From assembly GCF_024172185.1 (NCBI RefSeq), contig NZ_JAMZEC010000001.1, positions 2,108,001 through 2,172,000 of the forward strand: 64,000 nucleotides of DNA, in the 5' to 3' direction. A program made the position numbers and the translations under genes. Positions 58,488 through 64,000 of the stretch are shown here, one piece after another. The DNA is from Nonomuraea roseoviolacea subsp. carminata (GTDB lineage: Bacteria; Actinomycetota; Actinomycetes; Streptosporangiales; Streptosporangiaceae). Position 1 is the stretch's first letter, and every line of letters starts with the position of its first letter. Under the pieces are notes generated by a model, which did no database searches, had not been told where the DNA came from, and saw only the letters and a list, made by a program, of their open reading frames with translations.

Positions 58488-61079
58488 CTACGCCATCGGC
58501 AGGACCCGGCGCACGCTCGTGCAGACGCCGTCGCTGGCGAGCGAGGCGGCCAGGCGCTCCTCGCCCGGCACGCCGTACTCGGTGGTCCGCTGCCGGACCG
58601 GCCGCCCGGTCGCGCCCGCCATCGCGCGCAGCTCGCTGATGGTCTTGTACGAGCCGTTCTCCGACCCGGCCATGCGGCTGATCGTCTCCTCCATGAGCGT
58701 GCCGCCGAGGTCGTTGACGCCGCCGTCGAGCACCTGGCGGCACAGGTCGTCGCCGAGCTTCACCCAGGAGCACTGGATGTTGGAGATGGCGCCGTGCAGC
58801 AGGATCCGGGCCAGCGCGTGGACGGCCCGGTTCTCGCGCGCGGTGGGCCCCGGCCGGGCGATGCCCGCCAGGTAGATGGGCGCGCTGGTGTGGACGAACG
58901 GCAGCAGCACGAACTCGGAGAAGCCGCCGGTCTCCTCCTGCAGCCGCCTGATGAGCTTGATGTGCCGGACCCAGTGCCGGTGGGTGTCCACGTGGCCGTA
59001 CATCATCGTGGACGTCGTCGGGATGCCCACCCGGTGCGCCGTGGTGATCACCTCGATCCACTCGGCGGTGGGCAGCTTGCCCTTGGTGAGCACCCAGCGG
59101 ACGTCGTCGTCGAGGATCTCGGCGGCCGTGCCCGGCAGCGAGTCGACCCCGGCCTCCTTGGCGGCGCGCAGCCACTCCTCGATCGACAGGTCGGCCCGGC
59201 TGGCGCCGTTGACCACCTCCATCGGCGAGAACGCGTGGACGTGCATGTCCGGCGTCCGCTCCTTGATCGCCCTGGCCAGGTCGAAGTAGGCGGTGCCGGG
59301 CATGTCGGGGTGGATGCCGCCCTGCATGCACACCTCGGTGGCGCCCGCGGCCCACGCCTCCTCCGCGCGGTCGGCGACCTGGGCAAGGCTCAGGGTGTAC
59401 GCGTCGGCGTCGGTGCGGCGCTGGGCGAAGGCGCAGAACCGGCAGCCGGTGTAGCAGACGTTGGTGAAGTTGATGTTGCGGTTGACCACGTACGTGACGT
59501 CGTCGCCCACGGTGCGGCGGCGCAGGTCGTCGGCGATGGCGGCCAGCTCGTCGAGGGCGTCGCCGTCGGCCGACAGCAGCGCCACGGCCTCGTCCTCGCT
59601 GAGGCCGGCCGGGTCGCGCTCGGCCTGGCGCAGCGCCTGCCGGACGTCGGAGGGAGTGCCTGCGCCGGTTCCCGCCCCGGCCGTCGCCGCGGGCCCGGTC
59701 GCGGCGGCCGGGTCGAGGCGCTCGCGCAGGGCCTCCCAGTCGCCGTAGACGTGGTCGAAGTCGTCGCGCCGGTCGTGGGTGCGGCCCGTGGTGTCCACCT
59801 CGACGTGCAGGTCCACCCGGCCCGAGGCGGTGAAGCCGCCGTCCGGCTCCTGCCACGGCAGCCCGCGCGGCGTCACGTCCTCGCGGGCCAGGCCGGTGTC
59901 CGGGTCGGCCAGCGCCTGGACGTGCGCGAACAGCCGCGGGTCCAGCCACGGTTCCCCCGCCAGCACGTACTCGGGGTAGATGGTCAGCCGCTCGCGCAGC
60001 CGGAAGCCGGCGTCGGCGGTGCGGGCCGCGAGCGCGTCGATCTGCGGCCACGGCCGCTCCGGGTTGACGTGGTCCGGGGTCAGCGGCGACACGCCGCCCC
60101 AGTCGTCGATGCCCGCCCGGATCATCAGCTCGTACTCGGCGTCGACGAGGTTCGGCGGGGCCTGCAGGCGCATGCGCGGGCCGAGCACCAGCCGGGCGAC
60201 CGCGATGGTGGCGGCCAGCTCCTCCAGGTCGGCGTCCGGCAGGCCGCGCATGGCCGTGTCCGGCTTGGCGCGGAAGTTCTGCACGATGACCTCCTGGACA
60301 CCGCCGTACTCGCGCGCCACCCGCCGGATCGCGAAGATCGACTCGGCCCGGTCCTCGACGGTCTCGCCGATGCCGATGAGGATGCCCGTGGTGAACGGCA
60401 CGTTGGAGCGCCCGGCGTCCTCCAGCACGCGCAGCCGCACGGCGGGGTCCTTGTCGGGCGAGCCGTAGTGGGGCTGCCCCTTCTCCTCGAACAGCCGCCG
60501 CGAGGTGGTCTCCAGCATCATGCCCATGGACGGGGCCACCGGCTTGAGCCGCTGGAGGTCGCGCCAGCCGAGCACGCCGGGGTTCAGGTGCGGCAGCAGG
60601 CCGGTCTCCTCCAGGACGCGCACCGCCATGGCCCGCACGTACGACAGGGTGTCGTCGTACCCGTGGGCGTCCAGCCACTCGCGCGCCTGGTGCCAGCGGT
60701 CCTCGGGGCGGTCGCCCAGCGTGAACAGCGCCTCCTTGCAGCCCATCGCCGCGCCCTGCCGGGCGATCTCCAGGACCTCGTCCGGGCTGAGGAACGCCGC
60801 GGGCAGCTTGTGCGGCGCGGTCGCGAACGTGCAGTAGCCGCATTTGTCGCGACACAGCCTGGTCAGCGGGATGAACACCTTGCGGCTGTAGGTGATCACG
60901 CCTTCCCGCCCCAGCGCGGCGAGCCCGGCGTCCCGGACCCGGGACGCGTGCTCCAGCAGGGTGTCCAGATGGTCGCCTCGGGCGTGCAGGAGCACGGCGG
61001 CCTCGGTGACGTCAAGGGTCTTGCCGTCACGGGCGCGGGCGAGCGCGCGGCGCAGCGCGCTGTCACTGACCAGACTCAT
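58488..61079 (-). CDS. fbiC: Fo synthase, two-domain radical SAM (CofG-CofH fusion)
   Basis: 863 residues. The N-terminal CofG half has the radical-SAM cysteines Cys76, Cys80 and Cys83 ([10 protein letters not shown]). A variable Ala/Gly-rich joint near 435-460 leads to the CofH half with its own [10 protein letters not shown] near 540. Together they make the F420 chromophore Fo from 5-amino-6-ribitylaminouracil and tyrosine. ATG at 61079, probably leaderless (TAGTGT 7 nt upstream). It is 3 kb from fbiB, opposite strand. Confidence 0.97.
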   Translation of the reverse strand: MSLVSDSALRRALARARDGKTLDVTEAAVLLHARGDHLDTLLEHASRVRDAGLAALGREGVITYSRKVFIPLTRLCRDKCGYCTFATAPHKLPAAFLSPDEVLEIARQGAAMGCKEALFTLGDRPEDRWHQAREWLDAHGYDDTLSYVRAMAVRVLEETGLLPHLNPGVLGWRDLQRLKPVAPSMGMMLETTSRRLFEEKGQPHYGSPDKDPAVRLRVLEDAGRSNVPFTTGILIGIGETVEDRAESIFAIRRVAREYGGVQEVIVQNFRAKPDTAMRGLPDADLEELAATIAVARLVLGPRMRLQAPPNLVDAEYELMIRAGIDDWGGVSPLTPDHVNPERPWPQIDALAARTADAGFRLRERLTIYPEYVLAGEPWLDPRLFAHVQALADPDTGLAREDVTPRGLPWQEPDGGFTASGRVDLHVEVDTTGRTHDRRDDFDHVYGDWEALRERLDPAAATGPAATAGAGTGAGTPSDVRQALRQAERDPAGLSEDEAVALLSADGDALDELAAIADDLRRRTVGDDVTYVVNRNINFTNVCYTGCRFCAFAQRRTDADAYTLSLAQVADRAEEAWAAGATEVCMQGGIHPDMPGTAYFDLARAIKERTPDMHVHAFSPMEVVNGASRADLSIEEWLRAAKEAGVDSLPGTAAEILDDDVRWVLTKGKLPTAEWIEVITTAHRVGIPTTSTMMYGHVDTHRHWVRHIKLIRRLQEETGGFSEFVLLPFVHTSAPIYLAGIARPGPTARENRAVHALARILLHGAISNIQCSWVKLGDDLCRQVLDGGVNDLGGTLMEETISRMAGSENGSYKTISELRAMAGATGRPVRQRTTEYGVPGEERLAASLASDGVCTSVRRVLPMA

Positions 61080-61086
61080 ACGAGGC

Positions 61087-61092
61087 ACACTA
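61087..61092 (-). promoter_or_regulatory. -10 element of fbiC, leaderless
   Basis: TAGTGT on the minus strand ends 7 nt before the fbiC ATG, and no Shine-Dalgarno is present; the spacing suits leaderless initiation. No -35 is obvious. Confidence 0.45.
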
Positions 61093-61135
61093 CGACGGCC
61101 TGAGTTCGCGCCCCGCACCCAGGGGTGGCCGGAGG

Positions 61136-62029
61136 TCAGAAGGAGCGGTAGTCGCGGACGGACATCCGCGGGCCGCGCGCGGGCGGGCGCAGGCCGGTGA
61201 GCATGACCAGGACGGAGGCCCGGTGCCGGTGCCCGGCGTACGGCTCCAGCAGCCGCAGCATGCCCGGGTCGTCGGTCTTCTCCCCCGTCAGCGCGTAGCC
61301 GACGAGCTTGGCCAGGTGGAAGTCGCCCACGCTGAGCGCGTCGGGGTCGCCGAGGGCGCGCTGGCGCACCTCGGCCGACGTCCACACGCCGACGCCGGGC
61401 AGCGCCCGCAGCAGCCGGTCGAGCTCCTCGGTGGTGGCGGCGGCCTCCAGCTTGGCGGCGTGCCAGGCGGCCGTGGCGATGGTCCGGGCACGCACGGCCT
61501 CGGCGCCCGCGCGGTGCCAGTGCCACGTCGGGATCTGCCGCCACACCTCGGGCTCGGGCACCACCCGCATGCCCTCGGGCGCCGGGCCCGGCGCGGGCCG
61601 GCCGTAGCGGTGCAGCAGCCACCGCCAGGCCCGCCACGCCTCACGGCCGACGACCTTCTGCTCCAGCACGGCCGGCACCAGGGCCTCCATGACGCGGCCG
61701 GTGCGCCCGATGCGCAGCCCGGCATGCCTGCGGGCGGCCTCGGCCAGCACCTCGTGCCGCACCGCGAACCCGGACACGTCGTCGTCGGCGCCCAGCCAGG
61801 CCGGCATCATCTCCAGCAGCCACCCGGCCCCGGGGCCCCACGCCCGGCCGAGCACCGCGCCGCCGTGGACGCCCACCCGCAGGGTGCCGGGGCCGTCGGG
61901 GGTCCTGGAGGTGCGCCACACGGCGCCGTCGGGGGCCTGCCGCCAGGTGGGGTCGCCCGAGCCGCGCCGGTGCGGGGCCAGCGCCAGCCCCACGTCCAGC
62001 GGCCCACCGGGCTCCCACCTGCGCTCCAT
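61136..62029 (-). CDS. AlkA-like DNA-3-methyladenine glycosylase
   Basis: 297 residues. The helix-hairpin-helix and catalytic Asp are visible in [16 protein letters not shown] and [15 protein letters not shown] (Asp of GDFHL). The N-terminal half is the AlkA-type beta domain with [16 protein letters not shown]. It should excise alkylated purines. I chose the ATG at 62029 (MERRWEPGG); a GTG/ATG 30 bp earlier is possible. It is the second glycosylase in this window. Confidence 0.85.
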   Translation of the reverse strand: MERRWEPGGPLDVGLALAPHRRGSGDPTWRQAPDGAVWRTSRTPDGPGTLRVGVHGGAVLGRAWGPGAGWLLEMMPAWLGADDDVSGFAVRHEVLAEAARRHAGLRIGRTGRVMEALVPAVLEQKVVGREAWRAWRWLLHRYGRPAPGPAPEGMRVVPEPEVWRQIPTWHWHRAGAEAVRARTIATAAWHAAKLEAAATTEELDRLLRALPGVGVWTSAEVRQRALGDPDALSVGDFHLAKLVGYALTGEKTDDPGMLRLLEPYAGHRHRASVLVMLTGLRPPARGPRMSVRDYRSF

Positions 62030-62167
62030 CACCCGTCCAGTGTGCCGCCTCACCGACACGGCCGCGGACGCCGCCTCCCTTCGGTGAGGGATGCCCCTCC
62101 GGCGAGGGCACGCTTTCCCCGGTGAGAGGCGGCCCTCCCAGGGGGCGCGTCAGACGCCGGTGGAGGG

Positions 62168-63262
62168 TCAGACGTCGGTCGAGTAGCGGACGGCCCGCTC
62201 GGGCAGCTCGACGTTGGGCCACACGCGTACGCCGTGCTGGAGCTCGTTGCCCGCCCCCACCACGGCCCCGTCGCCGATGACGGCGTCGCGCACCACCGCG
62301 CCCGAGCACACCCGCGCCCCCTGACCGACGGCCGAGTCGATCACCGTCGCGCCGGAGTGCACCACGCAGCCGTCGCTCAGCACGCTGCCCGACACCACGG
62401 CCCCGGCCTCGACGACCGTGCCGGCGCCGATGGCCGAGCCGCCGTTGACCTTGGCCTCCGGCGAGACCCGCGCGCCGTCGAGCGCGAGGTACTCGCCGGG
62501 CGGGCCGGGCAGGGCGGGCGAGGCCAGGCGCCCGAGCACGAGGTCGCGCGAGCCCCGCACGAACGCCGCCGGGGTGCCGACGTCGAGCCAGTAGGTGCGG
62601 TCGGCGTAGCCGAGGACCAGTTCGCCCGACTCGATGAGCCCGGGGAACGTCTCGCGCTCGACCGAGACGACCTCGCCGCGCGGGATGCTGTCGATGACCG
62701 AGCGGGTGAAGACGTAGCAGCCCGCGTTGATGCGGTTGGTGATGGGATTGGGGGTCTTCTCCAGGAACGCGGTGACCCGGCCCTCGTCGTCGGTGGGGAC
62801 GCAGCCGAACCGGGTCGGATCGTCCACCTCCGTCAAATGGAGCGTTACAGAGGCGCCCCTGGAGACGTGGTGGCGCACCTGGTCGCCGATGTCGTGCCCC
62901 GACAGGATGTCGCCGTTGAGCACCAGCACCGGATCGGAGGGCCCGCAGGTCAGCGCCTCGGCCGCGTTGCGGATGGCGCCGCCCGTGCCGAGCGGCGTCT
63001 CCTCGGTCATGTACTCCAGGGAGAGTCCGAACGCGGAGCCGTCGCCGAAGGCCGGCTCGAACATCGACGCCTTGTAGGAGGTCGCGAAGACGATCCGGCG
63101 CACTCCGAAGGAGCGGGCGCGGGCGAGCTGGTGCGCCAGGAACGGCACCCCAGCGGTCGGCAGCAACGGCTTCGGCGTGCCGAGTGTCAGCGGACGCAGG
63201 CGCGTGCCCTGGCCGCCGACCAGGAGGATCGCCTCGAGGTCTGGCAAAGAGCTCTCCATCAC
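62168..63262 (-). CDS. manC: Mannose-1-phosphate guanylyltransferase
   Basis: About 364 residues: the nucleotidyltransferase domain with ILLVGGQGTRLRPLTLGTPKPLLP, VLNGDILSG and FLEKTPNPITNRINAGCY, and a C-terminal left-handed beta helix (repeats like GSAIGAGTVVEAGAVVSGSVLSDG). It makes GDP-mannose, or a related NDP-sugar, for cell-surface mannosylation. Near the downstream glycosyltransferase and functionally linked to manB. Start may be the ATG at 63259. Confidence 0.9.
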   Translation of the reverse strand: MMESSLPDLEAILLVGGQGTRLRPLTLGTPKPLLPTAGVPFLAHQLARARSFGVRRIVFATSYKASMFEPAFGDGSAFGLSLEYMTEETPLGTGGAIRNAAEALTCGPSDPVLVLNGDILSGHDIGDQVRHHVSRGASVTLHLTEVDDPTRFGCVPTDDEGRVTAFLEKTPNPITNRINAGCYVFTRSVIDSIPRGEVVSVERETFPGLIESGELVLGYADRTYWLDVGTPAAFVRGSRDLVLGRLASPALPGPPGEYLALDGARVSPEAKVNGGSAIGAGTVVEAGAVVSGSVLSDGCVVHSGATVIDSAVGQGARVCSGAVVRDAVIGDGAVVGAGNELQHGVRVWPNVELPERAVRYSTDV

Positions 63263-63279
63263 TCCGCGAGGTTACCGAA

Positions 63280-64000
63280 CTATTCGACCGCGCGTTGATA
63301 GGAGGCGAGATGCGCTTCCGCGGAGGCCTCCCACGTGAACTCGCGGGCCCGCGCGAGCCCCGCCTCCTGGAGCGCCAGGCGGCGCTCGGGCGAGGCGAGC
63401 AGCCGGCCGAGCTCCAGCGCGATGCTGTCGGCGTCGGGCTCGGTGTAGGCGACGGCGTCGCCGCCCACCTCCGGCAGCGAGGCGCGGTGCGTGGTGAGCA
63501 CCGGCGCGCCGCAGGCCATGGCCTCCAGGACCGGCAGCCCGAACCCCTCGCCGCGCGACGGGAACGCCACCACGAGCGCGCCGCCGAGGAAACCGGCGAG
63601 GTCGGGCATGCGCAGGAACCCGGGGCGCACCACCTTCACCGTGGCCTCGACCTCCCGGCAGGCCGCGTCGACGTCGTCCTCGTGGATGCCGCCGCCGAGC
63701 ACGAGGGCGGGCGGCTCGTCGATGTTCTTGACGGCGGCGGCGAAGCCGCGGATGAGGTTGGGCACGTTCTTGCGGGGTTCGAGCGCGCCCAGGAAGGCGA
63801 CGTACGGCTGGTCGTGCAGGCCGCACCGCTCGGCCGCCCGGCGCCGCTCCTCCTCGCTCGGCGGGTGGAACAGCGCCTGGTCGACGCCGTGGTAGGCGAC
63901 GTCGATGCGGGTGGGGTCGGCGGCCAGCACGCGCACCATCTCGTCGCGGGTCGCCTTGGACGGCACGATGACGCGGGCGGCGTGGCGCACGGCGGTGCGG
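63280..64000 (-). CDS. Glycosyltransferase family 4 (C-terminal part)
   Basis: Open to the window edge, so the N-terminal domain is cut off. Visible is the GT4 nucleotide-sugar domain: RVIVPSKATRDEMVRVL, VAFLGALEPRKNVPNLIRGF, and the EX7E-type loop SRGEGFGLPVLEAMACGAPVLTTHRASLPEV. With manC next door (17 bp) a GDP-mannose-dependent mannosyltransferase of cell-envelope glycans is likely. TGA ... stop at the left end; ends 17 bp from manC. Confidence 0.9.
   Translation of the reverse strand, partial: RTAVRHAARVIVPSKATRDEMVRVLAADPTRIDVAYHGVDQALFHPPSEEERRRAAERCGLHDQPYVAFLGALEPRKNVPNLIRGFAAAVKNIDEPPALVLGGGIHEDDVDAACREVEATVKVVRPGFLRMPDLAGFLGGALVVAFPSRGEGFGLPVLEAMACGAPVLTTHRASLPEVGGDAVAYTEPDADSIALELGRLLASPERRLALQEAGLARAREFTWEASAEAHLASYQRAVE

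Overview
The window is chromosomal DNA from a high-GC, sporulating-type actinomycete. WhiB, MtrA-MtrB-LpqB, a DasR-like regulator, a complete F420 gene set (fbiA, fbiB, fbiC) and a secreted chitin-type LPMO point to Actinomycetes. The gene order (secA, Rv3235-like, LuxR-type regulator, hpf, comF, lpqB, mtrB, mtrA, membrane operon, ahcY, manB, whiB, fbiAB, fbiC, manC) resembles the matching stretch of Streptomyces chromosomes as I remember it. Gene content and codon style suggest Streptosporangiales, with a Nonomuraea-like organism plausible; that placement is inference. I see no rRNA, tRNA, CRISPR array, prophage or biosynthetic gene cluster.

Layout. 0-4 kb: the end of a penicillin-binding protein, three HAD-fold proteins (one with its nucleophile Asp replaced by Asn), a secreted DUF2690 protein and a DUF6912-like protein. 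4-11.7 kb: an N-acetylglucosamine module with a NagZ-like lipoprotein, EI, HPr, IIA and IIB, and a SIS-domain sugar-phosphate enzyme on the minus strand. A DasR-like regulator and a NagE-like IIC run divergently, with a perfect palindrome resembling two overlapping DasR sites between the two units. 11.9-16 kb: an Rv3235-like protein, a terminator, secA and a small HGxxPAAW-type membrane protein. 16-18 kb: GC-rich repeated noncoding DNA and an intact stand-alone TnpB element. 18-26.7 kb: a YcaQ/AlkX-type glycosylase, a response regulator with a coupled leader ORF, hpf, comF, and lpqB-mtrB-mtrA. 27-34.7 kb: a tightly overlapping membrane operon (GlpQ-type membrane domain, DUF4129, DUF4350, MoxR, DUF58), then SpoIIM-like and RDD proteins.

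34.7-46.3 kb: two tandem LVIVD-repeat secreted proteins beside a DUF305 lipoprotein, two different adenosylhomocysteinases, a MerR regulator, a GerMN protein, a divergent esterase / MprF-like pair and a CDF metal transporter. 46.3-50.3 kb: sugar-phosphate genes (isomerase, Trm112-like, phosphomannomutase), DUF3499, a 20-bp repeat array, a degenerate metallopeptidase and whiB. 50.6-61 kb: a membrane protein with a tail of about 700 disordered residues, fbiA-fbiB, the LPMO, a substrate-binding/VWA protein and fbiC. 61-64 kb: a DNA glycosylase, a mannose-1-phosphate guanylyltransferase and a truncated glycosyltransferase.

How the genes work together. The NagZ, PTS, SIS and DasR genes form an almost self-contained route from GlcNAc release to uptake, catabolism and transcriptional sensing; only a nagA deacetylase is missing locally. 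The chitin LPMO in the same window could feed this route but lacks a visible DasR site. manB, the isomerase and manC supply GDP-mannose for the flanking glycosyltransferase. Most of the rest is conserved actinobacterial housekeeping and development. The more unusual signals are short repeats and small coupled ORFs at gene junctions, the TnpB/omega-RNA element, and the low-complexity protein.
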